A DNA stretch of 64,000 nucleotides from VRUE01 sp963706605 (GCA_963706605.1 OY970165.1:806001-870000); one strand, 5' to 3'. Positions 34,792 through 44,288 are shown, counted from the first letter of the stretch. Numbers and translations are program-made. The notes: generated by a model from the sequence alone, not told the origin.

Positions 34792-35804
34792 GATTTCTTC
34801 TCGTCGTGGCCGCCGAACTGTTTACGCATCGCCGACAGCACTTTGTCGCCGAAGTCGTCGAGCCCGCGCGAGAAGAAGCGCTCGTAGAGCGCCGTGGTCA
34901 GCACCGGCGCCGGGACCCCCTCGTCGATCGCCGCGATCGAGGTCCAACGGCCCTCACCGGAGTCGGAGACGCGGCCGGCGAAGTCAGAGAGGTCGGGGGA
35001 TTCCTGCATCGCTGCCGCGGTCAGGTCGAGCAACCAGGAGCCGATCACGCTGCCGCGCCGCCAGACCTCGGCGACCTCGGGCAGGTCGAGGTCGTACTGG
35101 TAGTACTCGGGCTGCTCCATCGGCGCGGTCTCGGCGTCGGCCTCGCGCTCGACCTTGCCGGCGTTGGCGTTGCGAAGGATGTTCAGCCCCTCGGCGTAGG
35201 CGGCCATCACGCCGTACTCGATCCCGTTGTGGACCATCTTCACGAAGTGACCGGCGCCGTTCGGACCACAGTGGAGGTAGCCGTTCTCCGACGGCGAGGG
35301 GTCGCCCGAGCGGCCCGGCGTGCGCTCCGCCGACTCGACGCCGGGCGCGAGGGTGGCGAAGATCGGGTCGAGCCGCTTGACCGCTCCGTCGGGCCCACCG
35401 ATCATCAGGCAGTAGCCACGATCGAGGCCGAAGACGCCGCCGCTCGTACCGCAGTCGACGAAGTCGATCCCTTTTTCGCGCAGCATCTCGGCCCGGCGGA
35501 TGTCGTCGCGGTAGTAGGAGTTGCCACCGTCGACGATCGCGTCGCCCGGCTCCAGCACCGCGGCGACGTCCTCGACCGTCTGCTCGGTGATCTCGCCGGA
35601 GGGGACCATCACCCAGACGGCGCGGGGAGTGCTCAGCTTCGAGGCGAGCTCCTGCAGCGAGGAGGCGCCGTCGGCGCCCTCACCGACCAGCTCGGAGACC
35701 GCGTCGGCGTTGACGTCGTAGGCGACGATGCGGTGGCCGTCGCGCATCAGGCGGCGAGCCATGTTGGCGCCCATACGGCCGAGACCGACGATCCCCAGCT
35801 CCAT
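34788..35804 (-). CDS. gnd: 6-phosphogluconate dehydrogenase, short (decarboxylating) type
   Basis: A 338-aa enzyme of the short GntZ/YqeC type. The Rossmann motif GIVGLGRMGANMARRLMRDGH is followed by an acidic YDVN, which favours NAD+ rather than NADP+. Catalytic regions are VDGGNSYYRDD, DCGTSGGVFG and HFVKMVHNGIEYG (Lys/Asn). An insertion ERTPGRSGDPSPSENGYLHCG is near the substrate loop. It oxidises 6-phosphogluconate to ribulose-5-P and CO2. Divergent from zwf (54 bp). Confidence 0.93.
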   Translation of the reverse strand: MELGIVGLGRMGANMARRLMRDGHRIVAYDVNADAVSELVGEGADGASSLQELASKLSTPRAVWVMVPSGEITEQTVEDVAAVLEPGDAIVDGGNSYYRDDIRRAEMLREKGIDFVDCGTSGGVFGLDRGYCLMIGGPDGAVKRLDPIFATLAPGVESAERTPGRSGDPSPSENGYLHCGPNGAGHFVKMVHNGIEYGVMAAYAEGLNILRNANAGKVEREADAETAPMEQPEYYQYDLDLPEVAEVWRRGSVIGSWLLDLTAAAMQESPDLSDFAGRVSDSGEGRWTSIAAIDEGVPAPVLTTALYERFFSRGLDDFGDKVLSAMRKQFGGHDEKKS

Positions 35805-35858
35805 GTCGTAACCCTAGATGGTCGACCACCCCCGCGACTCGGATAGCCTCACGAGCGG

Positions 35859-37256
35859 ATGGCCCCACGCAGCCAAGACACGGCCGCCGACGTGTTGACG
35901 ATCTTCGGCATCACCGGCGACCTGGCGAAGAAAATGACCTTCCGGGCGCTCTACCGGCTCGAGGCGCGGGGCAAACTCGACTGCCCGATCGTCGGCGTTG
36001 CGATCGACGAGTGGAGCCTCGAGCAGCTGATCGACCACGCCCGCGAGTCGATCGCGGCAACCGTCGAAGACCCCGACGAGGACGTCTTCTCCCGCCTCGC
36101 CGCCCGCATCTCCTATGTACAGGGCGACTACGCCGACGCCGACACCTTCAAGCGGCTCGGTGAGGCGATCGAGGGCAGGGAGCGGCCGGTCTTCTACCTC
36201 GAGGTCCCCCCTTCGCTGTTCGCCACCGTGGTCCACGGCCTCGCCGACGCCGGGCTCACCGGCAACGCGCGGGTAGTGATCGAGAAGCCGTTCGGCCACG
36301 ACCTCGACTCGGCGCGGGCACTCAATGCCGAACTGCACGAGGTGCTCGGCGAGGAGCAGATCATGCGGATCGACCATTACCTGGGCAAGGAGCCGGTGAT
36401 GGACATCACCTACCTGCGCTTCGCCAACTCGGTGCTGGAGCCGGTCTGGAACCGCGAGCACGTCTCGCACGTGCAGATGACGATCGCCGAGAACTTCGGG
36501 GTCGACGATCGCGGCCGCTTCTACGACGCGGTCGGGGCGATGCGCGACGTGATCCAGAACCACGCACTCCAGGTCCTGGCCCTGGTCGGGATGGGCCCGC
36601 CGACCGGCAACCACCACGACTCGATCCGCGACAAGAAGCTGGAATTCTTCAAAGCTGTACGGACCGCGGACCCGAAGCAGTACGTGCGCGGGCAGTACGA
36701 GGGCTTCCGCAAGGTCAAGGACGTCGCCCCCGACTCGACCACCGAGACCTTCGCCGCGGTCGAGCTGGAGGTCGACAACTGGCGCTGGAGCGGCGTCCCA
36801 TTCTTCATCCGCGCCGGCAAGTGCATGCCGTCGAAGGCGAGCGAGGTGACGATCACCTTCAAGCGACCACCGCCGATGGGGATCGGGTCAGGAAAGCGGC
36901 CGGACCCGAACCGGCTGACGGTGCGAATCGAGCCCACGCCCGGCTCGCGCATACGCCTCTTCGCCAAGCAGGCCGGCGAGGAGGCGTTCGAGCCGGCCGA
37001 CCTCGAGGTGCTGTTCGAGAAGGTGCCGGGCGAGGATCCGGAGCCCTACGAGCGGCTGCTCGGCGACGCGCTCGCCGGGCGCACCCAGCTCTTCACCCGC
37101 GAGGACACGGTCGAGGAGACCTGGCGGATCGTGCAGCCATTGCTCGACGAGCCGGGGCCGGTGCATCCGTATGAGCCCGGGACCTGGGGGCCAAAGGAGG
37201 CCGACCGGCTGTGCCGAGGCATTTGCCAGTGGTACACGCCCTGGCTTCCTTCCTAG
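35859..37256 (+). CDS. zwf: Glucose-6-phosphate dehydrogenase
   Basis: A 465-aa enzyme. The coenzyme loop is GITGDLAKK, where Thr replaces the usual Ala/Ser. EKPFGHDL and the active-site RIDHYLGKE (catalytic His region) are intact, and the C-terminal KCMPSKASEVTITFK strand is present. It oxidises glucose-6-P to 6-phosphogluconolactone and supplies NADPH. Divergent from gnd-pgl, so one control region can serve the whole oxidative branch. Confidence 0.96.
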   Translation: MAPRSQDTAADVLTIFGITGDLAKKMTFRALYRLEARGKLDCPIVGVAIDEWSLEQLIDHARESIAATVEDPDEDVFSRLAARISYVQGDYADADTFKRLGEAIEGRERPVFYLEVPPSLFATVVHGLADAGLTGNARVVIEKPFGHDLDSARALNAELHEVLGEEQIMRIDHYLGKEPVMDITYLRFANSVLEPVWNREHVSHVQMTIAENFGVDDRGRFYDAVGAMRDVIQNHALQVLALVGMGPPTGNHHDSIRDKKLEFFKAVRTADPKQYVRGQYEGFRKVKDVAPDSTTETFAAVELEVDNWRWSGVPFFIRAGKCMPSKASEVTITFKRPPPMGIGSGKRPDPNRLTVRIEPTPGSRIRLFAKQAGEEAFEPADLEVLFEKVPGEDPEPYERLLGDALAGRTQLFTREDTVEETWRIVQPLLDEPGPVHPYEPGTWGPKEADRLCRGICQWYTPWLPS

Positions 37257-37297
37257 ACGAGTAGACGACTACCGCAATACCAACCGGCGTGCTAGGT

Positions 37298-37325
37298 TTT
37301 GGCACCCCTAATTAGGGGTGCCTAA
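37298..37325. promoter_or_regulatory. Double DtxR-type iron box upstream of efeU
   Basis: Two 14-bp boxes abut back to back: TTTGGCACCCCTAA (37298-37311) and TTAGGGGTGCCTAA (37312-37325). Together they contain a perfect 22-bp palindrome at 37301-37322. The TTAGG(N4)CCTAA pattern is that of DtxR/IdeR operators. It lies 55-82 bases before the efeU ATG. The efeO box and the 390-403 box share the same core, which supports one metal-dependent repressor. Confidence 0.72.
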
Positions 37326-37379
37326 CCGCCAACCTCTGGCAAGACCCCGATCGAGCGAGCAGAGGAGCAACGTCCGCCG

Positions 37380-38258
37380 ATGATTCCAACCCTGGTGATC
37401 GCCCTGCGAGAGGGCGTCGAGGCAGCGCTGATAGTCGGCATCATCGCCGCCTTCCTGGTCAAGGAGGGACGCCGGGACGCGGTCAAGCAGATGTGGATCG
37501 GCGTCGCGATCGCCGTTGCCCTCTGCTTCGGCATCGCGGTGCTCCTCAAGCTGGTCGGCGAACAGCTCCCCCAGCGCCAGCAGGAGGGCCTGGAGACGGT
37601 GATCGGGTTGATCGCGGTCGCCGCCGTCACCTACATGATCGTCTGGATGCGGCGCAACGCCCGCGGCATCAAAGCCACGCTGGAAGGGAGCGCGGCGACG
37701 GCGCTGGCTCGCGGCTCCGCGATGGCCCTGGTCGCGATGGCCTTCCTCGCGGTGCTGCGCGAGGGCTTCGAGACCTCCGTCTTCCTGCTCGCCGCCTTCC
37801 AGGATGCAAGCGACACGACCGCCGCGGGAGCGGGCGCGGTGATCGGGTTGATCGCGGCGATCGCGATCGGCGTCGGCATCTACCGCGGCGGCGTGCGGAT
37901 CAACCTCAGCCGCTTCTTCCGCTTCACGGGCCTGATCCTCGTCTTCGTCGCCGCCGGCCTGCTCTCGACCTCGATCCACACCGCCCACGAGGCGGGTTGG
38001 TTCAACAGCCTGCAAGGACAGGCGATCGACCTCACCTGGTTGGTCCAGCCCGGCACGATCTCCGGCTCACTGCTCACCGGGATGCTGGGCCTGCAACCGA
38101 CGCCGACCGTGGGCGAGGCGCTCGTCTACCTGCTCTACGCGATCCCGATGGCGCTCTACGTCCTCTGGCCGGATCGACTGCGCCCGCGCCGCCGCGCTCC
38201 TGCGAGGGCGCGGACGACTGCACCGGCGCAGAGCCCGGCCGCTCCCGCCCCACGATGA
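37380..38258 (+). CDS. efeU: Ferrous iron permease EfeU (FTR1 family)
   Basis: A 292-aa inner-membrane permease with seven helices and the two iron-binding REGxE motifs: ALREGVEAAL (helix 1) and VLREGFETSVF (helix 4). A Pro/Ala/Arg-rich tail follows the last helix. It imports iron, probably Fe3+ produced by EfeB/EfeO oxidation of Fe2+. GAGGAG lies upstream. Its stop overlaps the efeB ATG (ATGA at 38255). Confidence 0.95.
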   Translation: MIPTLVIALREGVEAALIVGIIAAFLVKEGRRDAVKQMWIGVAIAVALCFGIAVLLKLVGEQLPQRQQEGLETVIGLIAVAAVTYMIVWMRRNARGIKATLEGSAATALARGSAMALVAMAFLAVLREGFETSVFLLAAFQDASDTTAAGAGAVIGLIAAIAIGVGIYRGGVRINLSRFFRFTGLILVFVAAGLLSTSIHTAHEAGWFNSLQGQAIDLTWLVQPGTISGSLLTGMLGLQPTPTVGEALVYLLYAIPMALYVLWPDRLRPRRRAPARARTTAPAQSPAAPAPR

Positions 38259-39482
38259 CCCCGATCACCCGCCGCCGGCTGCTGACCTCGGCCGGAGTCG
38301 GAGCCGCCGGCATCGGGCTCGGCGGCGCGACCGGGTATCTGGTCGGCCAGGAGACAGCCGAGGCGAAGTCCGACGGGACCGGGTCGGTTCCCTTCTACGG
38401 CGAGCACCAGGCCGGAATCGACACCCCCGCTCAAGACCGGCTCCACTTCGCCGCCTTCGATCTGGTCACCGACAGCCGCGCCGAGCTGCGCGAGATGCTC
38501 CGCGAGTGGTCGCGGGCGGCATCCGAAATGACCGCCGGAGAGATGATCGGCAGCGCCAACAGCGTCGAGCTCGCGCCCCCTGACGACACCGGCGAGACGG
38601 TCGGCCTCCTTCCCTCCTGCCTCACGGTCACCGTCGGCTTCGGTCCGAGCCTCTTCGAGCGTCGCGGCCTCGGTCTGCGGAGCAAGAGACCACCGGCGCT
38701 GCGCAAACTGCCTGCGCTGCCCGGCGACGAGCTGAGCGAGGGGAAAAGCGGCGGCGACATCTGCGTACAGGCCTGCTCCGACGACCCCCAGGTCGCCTTC
38801 CACGCGGTCCGCAACCTGGCACGGATCGGTCGCGGCACGGTCGTGATGCGCTGCTCGGCTTCGGCCGCACCGCGAGCACCAGCCGCAGCCAGGAGACCCC
38901 GCGCAACCTGATGGGCTTCAAAGACGGCACCGCCAACATCCGCGCCGAGGACACCGACGCGATGCGCCGCTTCGTCTGGGTCGGCAACGAAGGGCCCACC
39001 TGGATGCGGGGCGGCAGCTACATGGTCACCCGCCGCATCCGCATGTTGCTTGAGGTCTGGGACCGCTCGGCGCTGGAAGACCAGGAGCAGACGATCGGCC
39101 GCGACAAGTACCGAGGCGCCCCCTCGGCGGCCACGACGAGTTCGACCCGCTGGACCTGGAAGCCGAACGCGGCGGCAAGCCGGCGATCCCCCTCGACGCC
39201 CACGTCCGCCTCGCCTCTGCCTCGGCGAACGGCGGCGAGCGGATCCTGCGCCGCGGCTACTCGTTCACCGACGGCGTCGACGAGAGCCTCGGCGAGCTCG
39301 AAGCCGGACTCTTCTTCATCTGCTTCCAGCGCGACCCGGCGCGCCAGTTCGTCGCGATCCAGCGGCGACTCGGATCTTCGGACGCGCTCAACGAGTACAT
39401 CAAGCACGTCGGCAGCGCCGTCTTCGCGGTCCCGCCAGGGGCGCGAAGCGGCGGCTACGTAGGCGAAACGCTGCTCGGCTGA
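38255..39482 (+). pseudogene. efeB: efeB, Tat-exported DyP-type haem peroxidase, two frameshifts
   Basis: The start has a Tat signal (TRRRLLTSAGVGAAG) and the ATG overlaps the efeU stop. The DyP fold is recognisable throughout but in three frames. The first frame runs to about 38850 (RIGRGTVVMRC), where about seven bases are missing against the family pattern MRWSQLGFGRT. The second carries LGFGRTASTSRSQETP and the haem motif GFKDGTANI, and breaks near 39120 in a run of five C, where six would restore GAPLGG. The third carries HDEFDPLDL and the proximal-His segment DAHVRLA to TGA 39482. No full-length EfeB can be made unless these are sequencing errors. Confidence 0.88.
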
Positions 39483-39484
39483 GG

Positions 39485-39534
39485 GACGTGCCGGTTGTTA
39501 GCCGCCCATATGGGCGGCTAACAACCGGCACGTC
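39485..39534. repeat. Palindromic element type A, copy 2 (intergenic)
   Basis: The same perfect 50-bp palindrome as at 8963-9012, here extended to 54 bp by GG/CC on the two sides (39483-39536). It begins directly after the efeB stop and ends 32 bp before the efeO iron box. It could form a strong hairpin in the efe transcript. Confidence 0.95.
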
Positions 39535-39565
39535 CCTGTAATCCGACTTCTTTTGTCGGTCTTTG

Positions 39566-39579
39566 TTAGGGTGCCCTAA
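39566..39579. promoter_or_regulatory. DtxR-type iron box upstream of efeO
   Basis: TTAGGGTGCCCTAA, a 14-bp inverted repeat with a 2-bp centre, 37-50 bases before the efeO ATG. It indicates that efeO has its own iron-regulated promoter after the palindromic element, in addition to read-through from efeU. Confidence 0.7.
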
Positions 39580-39615
39580 TTCTCGTTCCGGATAACTGAC
39601 AAGGAGCCCCGCCCG

Positions 39616-40734
39616 ATGAACCGATTTCCCGTCCGTGCAGCGCTGATCGCAGCCCTAGCTGGGCTGCTCGCCGTCTTTGCGAGCGCCTGCGGCTCCAGTG
39701 AAGATGCACCGAAGGGCGCCAAGACGATGGCCTTCGAGCTGACCGACGCGGGCTGTGCGCCGAACACCGCGAAGGCCCCCGCGGGGCCGATCACCTTCGA
39801 GGTCGAAAACGCCGGCACCACGAAGGTGACCGAGTTCGAGGTGCTCGACGGCGAGACGATTCTGGGTGAGAAAGAGAACCTCTCCGACGGGCTCTCCGGC
39901 AGCTTCTCGCTGACCCTGGAGCAGGGTGAATACACCCTCTACTGCCCCGGCGGCGATGACGAGCGGGGAACGCTGACCGTCAGCGGCAAGCTGAAGGCCG
40001 AGAACGGCCCGGAGGTCGAAGAAGCGATCTCCCAGTACCGCGACTACCTGGAGAAGAACACCGCCGAGCTGGTCGCCACCACGGCGCCGTTCGTCGCGGC
40101 GGTCGAAGCCGGCGGCGTCGAGAAGGCGAAGGCCCTTTACGCCCCGGCCCGCATTCCCTACGAGCGGATCGAGCCGGTGGCCGAGTCCTTCGGCGACCTC
40201 GACCCGCGCATCGACGCCCGCGAAAACGATGTCCCGGCAAACGAGTTCGGCGGCTTTCACCGGATCGAGAAGGCACTCTGGGTCGAAGACACCGCCGCCG
40301 GGATGGCACCCGTTGCCAAGCAGCTGCTCGCCGACGTCGAAGAGCTGCGGCGCAAGGTGAAGACCGTGGACCTGCAGGCGGTGCAGATCGCCAACGGGGC
40401 AAACGAGCTGCTCGGCGAGGTCTCCGCCTCAAAGATCACCGGCGAGGAGGAGCGCTACTCGCACATCGACCTGGTCGACTTCGAGGCCAACGTGGAAGGG
40501 GCCGAGGCGGCGTTCGAAGCGGTCGAGCCGCTGCTCGCCGGCAAGGACCCGAAGCTGGCGAAGGACATAGAAGCCCACTTCGACGACGTCTACGCGGCGC
40601 TGAAGCCCTACCGCCGCGGCGAGGGCTTCATCTCCTACACCGAGCTGACCAAGGCCGACACCCGCAAGTTGGCGCAGGAAATAGACGCACTGGCCGAGCT
40701 GCTCTCGCAGGTACCGGCGCAGATCGTCGGGTGA
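39616..40734 (+). CDS. efeO: Iron uptake lipoprotein EfeO (cupredoxin + M75 domains)
   Basis: A 372-aa lipoprotein with signal peptide and lipobox (AVFASACGSS). Residues about 35-125 form the cupredoxin-like domain (FELTDAGCAPNTAKAPAGPI...YTLYCPGGDDERGTL). Residues about 135-370 are the imelysin/peptidase_M75 helical domain with the metal motif HRIEKALW. It binds iron outside the membrane and hands it to EfeU. It has its own ribosome site (AAGGAG) and iron box, and is followed 18 bp later by recQ. Confidence 0.94.
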   Translation: MNRFPVRAALIAALAGLLAVFASACGSSEDAPKGAKTMAFELTDAGCAPNTAKAPAGPITFEVENAGTTKVTEFEVLDGETILGEKENLSDGLSGSFSLTLEQGEYTLYCPGGDDERGTLTVSGKLKAENGPEVEEAISQYRDYLEKNTAELVATTAPFVAAVEAGGVEKAKALYAPARIPYERIEPVAESFGDLDPRIDARENDVPANEFGGFHRIEKALWVEDTAAGMAPVAKQLLADVEELRRKVKTVDLQAVQIANGANELLGEVSASKITGEEERYSHIDLVDFEANVEGAEAAFEAVEPLLAGKDPKLAKDIEAHFDDVYAALKPYRRGEGFISYTELTKADTRKLAQEIDALAELLSQVPAQIVG

Positions 40735-40752
40735 AGCACATAGCCTGGGCGG

Positions 40753-42339
40753 GTGACGCTCACGGCTGACGATCAAGCTGACTCGCTGCTCGGGAAGCTG
40801 GGCTTCCAGCACTGGCGACCCGGGCAGCGCGAGGCGGTCGAGGCAGCGCTGGCCGGCCGGGATTCGTTGATCGTGATGCCGACCGGCGGCGGCAAGAGCC
40901 TCTGCTACCAACTGCCGGGGCTGGCATCTGAGGACCTGACGATCGTCGTCAGCCCGCTGATCGCGCTGATCAACGACCAGTGGAAGCGGCTGACCGCGGC
41001 CGGCCATCCGGTGGCGATGATCACCTCGGCGATGAGCGACGAGGCGGTGCGCCACTCGCTGACCCAGGTCCGCAGCGGCGAGGCGCGGATCGTCTACTGC
41101 TCACCGGAGCGCTTCGGCTCGGGCGTCTTCCTCGACGCGATCGGCCGCCGCGAGATCGACCTGCTTGCCGTCGACGAGGCGCACTGCGTCTCGGAGTGGG
41201 GGCATGACTTCCGCCCCGACTACCTGCGCCTGCCCCAGATCGCCGAGCGGCTCGGCCGGCCGACGGTGATGGCCTGCACGGCGACCGCGACCAAGCCCGT
41301 CGCGGCGGAGATCGCCTCCCGCTTCGCGATGCGCGACCCGCTCCAGGTCCGCTCCGGCTTCGACCGGCCAAACCTCTCCTTCGACGTGGTGAGGCTGGAA
41401 GGCAAGGGCTCCAAGGCGCGGCGCTCGGCGCTGCTCGAAGCCGGGTTGGCCGACGCCGGGAACCGGCCGGCGATCGTCTACTGCGGCACGCGCAAGGACA
41501 CCGACGAGGTCGCCGTCGAGCTGCGTACCGCCGGTCTGCGCGCGGTTCCCTACCACGCCGGGATGGAGTCGGAGGACCGCACGAACGCCCAGCACCGGTT
41601 CATGGCCGGCGAGGTCGAGGTGGTCGTCGCCACCAACGCCTTCGGCATGGGCGTCGACAAGGCGGACGTGCGCTCGGTCTGGCACATGGCGATCCCGACC
41701 AGCCTCGAGGCCTACTACCAAGAGGCCGGGCGAGGCGGTCGCGACGGCCAACCGGCGAAAGCGGTGCTGCTGGCGATGCGAGCCGACCTCGGACGGCTGG
41801 TCCGATTCAACGAACAGCGAGCCGGAGACCCCGATCTGGCGATCGCCCACGAGCGCGGCTGGCGCGATTACCGGACGATCAAAGCGTTCATCTACTCGGA
41901 CCGCTGCCGGCGGCGCAGCGTCCTCGACCACTTCGGCGACAGCGAGGCCGGCCGGCCGTTGGGCCGCTGCTGCGACGTCTGCGACCCGGAGCCCTGGCTT
42001 CCCGATCCGGAGACGATCGCGGTCCGCCCAAAGCGGCGCCCGTCCAAGGGGTCCGCCGCTCCGCCCCCCGAGCTCGCCGCCGCAGACGCACCGCTGTTCG
42101 AGCAGCTGAAGGCGTGGCGCCTGCGGGCGGCCGACGGCAAACCCGCCTTCACGGTCGCCCACAACAGCACCCTGGAAGCGATCGCCTCTTCCCGCCCCGT
42201 CGATGCAGACAGCCTCGCCGAGATAAGAGGGGTGGGCCCGAGCTTCATCGCGAAGTACGCGGATGACGTGCTCGGGGTCATCGCGAATGTGAGCGGTGAG
42301 GATCACGCGCTCCCGCTCGCGCGTCCCTCGTCGCCCTGA
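40753..42339 (+). CDS. recQ: RecQ-type ATP-dependent DNA helicase
   Basis: A 528-aa helicase from GTG 40753. Motifs: I MPTGGGKSLC, Ia VVSPLIALINDQ, II VDEAHCVSEWGHDFRPDY, III ACTATAT, V TNAFGMGVDKADVR and VI QEAGRGGRDG. The zinc-binding Cys are in SDRCRRRSVLDHF and RCCDVCDP. A C-terminal HRDC domain follows (about 450-515) after a Pro/Lys linker; the winged-helix RQC part seems reduced. It unwinds DNA 3'-5' in recombination and repair. Confidence 0.94.
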   Translation: MTLTADDQADSLLGKLGFQHWRPGQREAVEAALAGRDSLIVMPTGGGKSLCYQLPGLASEDLTIVVSPLIALINDQWKRLTAAGHPVAMITSAMSDEAVRHSLTQVRSGEARIVYCSPERFGSGVFLDAIGRREIDLLAVDEAHCVSEWGHDFRPDYLRLPQIAERLGRPTVMACTATATKPVAAEIASRFAMRDPLQVRSGFDRPNLSFDVVRLEGKGSKARRSALLEAGLADAGNRPAIVYCGTRKDTDEVAVELRTAGLRAVPYHAGMESEDRTNAQHRFMAGEVEVVVATNAFGMGVDKADVRSVWHMAIPTSLEAYYQEAGRGGRDGQPAKAVLLAMRADLGRLVRFNEQRAGDPDLAIAHERGWRDYRTIKAFIYSDRCRRRSVLDHFGDSEAGRPLGRCCDVCDPEPWLPDPETIAVRPKRRPSKGSAAPPPELAAADAPLFEQLKAWRLRAADGKPAFTVAHNSTLEAIASSRPVDADSLAEIRGVGPSFIAKYADDVLGVIANVSGEDHALPLARPSSP

Positions 42340-42348
42340 GGCCGGATG

Positions 42349-42873
42349 CTAGGCGCCTGAGCGCCTCGCGGTGAGCCCCTCGAGGACGACCTCCAGCGGC
42401 GAGCGATGCTTGCCGCCGCCGTTTGCCGCCTCGCGATTGCGCTGCAGCTCGGATGCAAGCTGGCCCATCTGCGCGCCGAAGGTCCCGACCTCTTTCGCCA
42501 CTTTGGCGAGATCGTGCGAGTTCACCTTCAGCTGGGGCCGGCGCGGGGCCGCGATCCCGTTGCGGCGGCGGGCCTGGTGCACGCCGAACGCCATGCCGCC
42601 CGCTGCTCCGGCGAGCGCCGCTCCTCCCGCCACGAGCGGCACCTTTGCCTTGCCGACCGCGCGGCCGACAGCGTTGCCGGCATCCCTGGCCGTGTGCTCG
42701 ACGGTCTGCCGGGCCTCGTGAGCGGCGCCTTTCGGGTTACCAGACGTGGACGCTTTTGCTTTTTTCCGAGACGGGGCGGCCGATCGCCTGCGCGATGCGC
42801 TGCTCGACCGCGCCTCCGTTTTCGGCGACCCTCTGGAACGCTTCGCCGAAGCTCGGGTCTTGGTTTGAGCCAT
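42349..42873 (-). CDS. Basic low-complexity protein with Gly/Ala membrane-like segment
   Basis: A 174-aa protein. Residues 1-50 are Lys/Arg/Ser-rich, like a nucleic-acid-binding tail. A middle Gly/Ala segment (VPLVAGGAALAGAAGGMAFG) resembles the hydrophobic hairpin of YtxH/DUF883-type stress proteins, and the C-terminal 65 residues are helical (DLAKVAKEVGTFGAQMGQLASELQ). Function unknown. It converges on recQ with a 9-bp gap. Confidence 0.6.
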   Translation of the reverse strand: MAQTKTRASAKRSRGSPKTEARSSSASRRRSAAPSRKKAKASTSGNPKGAAHEARQTVEHTARDAGNAVGRAVGKAKVPLVAGGAALAGAAGGMAFGVHQARRRNGIAAPRRPQLKVNSHDLAKVAKEVGTFGAQMGQLASELQRNREAANGGGKHRSPLEVVLEGLTARRSGA

Positions 42874-43094
42874 TTCCTCCTCCTTGGTCGGACTCTCCGA
42901 TGCGGATACCCGGTCGAAGCGATGTGAACCATGGAATCGGAACCGGGCCGGGCCGGCACCACTACCGGGGGGGCGAGATCGGACCCTGAGGAGTTCACAG
43001 ATAGATCACAGGTCCGCTACCGGCTGTCCACATCTGACCCATAGCCCGGATCTAACTTCAGGGCGACGACGCACTCCCACGAAAGGACCCCCGC

Positions 43095-44183
43095 ATGAGA
43101 CGCGCTCTTGTCGCCGTCGCGGCCCTCGCCCTGACGGCGGTCGCCGCCACCCCGGTGGCCAACGCCGGCAACGGCAAGCCCGACGACAGCTCGGCCACGC
43201 CGGTCAGCTACGCCGTGATCGGAGATACGCCGTACGGCCAGCCGCAGATCGACAACTTCCCCAACGACGTCGCCGAGATCAATGCCGACGACAAGGTGCG
43301 GCTGGTGATGCACCTGGGCGACATCAAGAACGGCTCCTCGGAGTGCTCGACGAGCTACTTCGAACAGATCCGCTCCGACTTCGACCGATTCAAGGACCCC
43401 CTCGTCTACACGCCCGGCGACAACGAGTGGACCGACTGCCATCGCGCGAACAACGGCGGCTACTGGCCTGCCGGACCAGTGCTGAACGGCGACGCCAGGC
43501 CGGCCCGCCTTGCCGAGATCCACCGGATCTTCTTCGACCGGCCCGACTGGACCCTCGGGGGGCGCCCGCGCCAGGTCGACAGCCAGGGTGGCGAGTACGT
43601 CGAGAACGTGCGCTGGTCGCAATCGCGCGTCGAGTTCGGAACGGTCGACGTGCCGGGCTCCAACAACGACTGGCTGCCCTGGTTCGGACAGCCGCAGACC
43701 AAATCCCAAATCGACGAGGTCGCCGGCCGCACCGCGGCGGACGTCGCCTGGATCGACAGCATCTTCTCCCAGGCCAAGGACGACCAGCGCCGGGGCATCG
43801 TGATCGGCATCCAGGCGGACATGTGGGACCCGGCGATCGAGGGCGACCCCGCCCAGTACGACCACTTCACCCCGATCGTCCAGAAGCTGGCAAGCGATGC
43901 ACGCGAATTCCCGGGACCGGTGCTGCTGCTGAACGGCGACTCGCACCAGTTCGTCGACGACCACCCCCTCGCCGACCCGAGCCGGCCGCAGAACAAGTCG
44001 ATCTACGGGATCGGCCAGGACGTGCCCAACCTGCGCCGGATCACCGTCAACGGCAGCACGACCCCCTGCCACGAGTGGCTGAAGCTGACCATCGACCCCC
44101 GGGCGAGTGGCGTCTTCAGCTACGAGCGGGTCCTCTTCGACAAGCAGCCCGGCTTCGACCACACGGTCTGCCCGGAGAGATAG
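43095..44183 (+). CDS. Secreted calcineurin-like metallophosphoesterase
   Basis: A 362-aa exported protein with signal peptide (RRALVAVAALALTAVAATPVANA). The metal-site motifs of the superfamily can be placed in order: VIGDTPYG, MHLGDIKNG, TPGDNEWTDC and LNGDSHQF. The enzyme is likely a phosphomonoesterase or diesterase acting outside the cell. A strong GC-rich hairpin follows seven bases after the stop, and the next gene is another secreted hydrolase. Confidence 0.83.
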   Translation: MRRALVAVAALALTAVAATPVANAGNGKPDDSSATPVSYAVIGDTPYGQPQIDNFPNDVAEINADDKVRLVMHLGDIKNGSSECSTSYFEQIRSDFDRFKDPLVYTPGDNEWTDCHRANNGGYWPAGPVLNGDARPARLAEIHRIFFDRPDWTLGGRPRQVDSQGGEYVENVRWSQSRVEFGTVDVPGSNNDWLPWFGQPQTKSQIDEVAGRTAADVAWIDSIFSQAKDDQRRGIVIGIQADMWDPAIEGDPAQYDHFTPIVQKLASDAREFPGPVLLLNGDSHQFVDDHPLADPSRPQNKSIYGIGQDVPNLRRITVNGSTTPCHEWLKLTIDPRASGVFSYERVLFDKQPGFDHTVCPER

Positions 44184-44189
44184 TCCGCA

Positions 44190-44229
44190 CAGCCGGCCGC
44201 CGGGAGTGTGGCCCCTCGGCGGCCGGCTG
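44190..44229 (+). terminator. GC-rich hairpin after the phosphoesterase gene
   Basis: Perfect 13-bp arms CAGCCGGCCGCCG and CGGCGGCCGGCTG around a 14-base loop, starting seven bases after the stop codon. No T-run follows, as is common for actinobacterial terminators. It separates the phosphoesterase from the glycoside-hydrolase-like gene. Confidence 0.65.
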
Positions 44230-44288
44230 CGTGAAGGCAACATTTCAGGGCCGGCCGGGGTGGCCTGCCACCATGCACGGCTCGTTCG

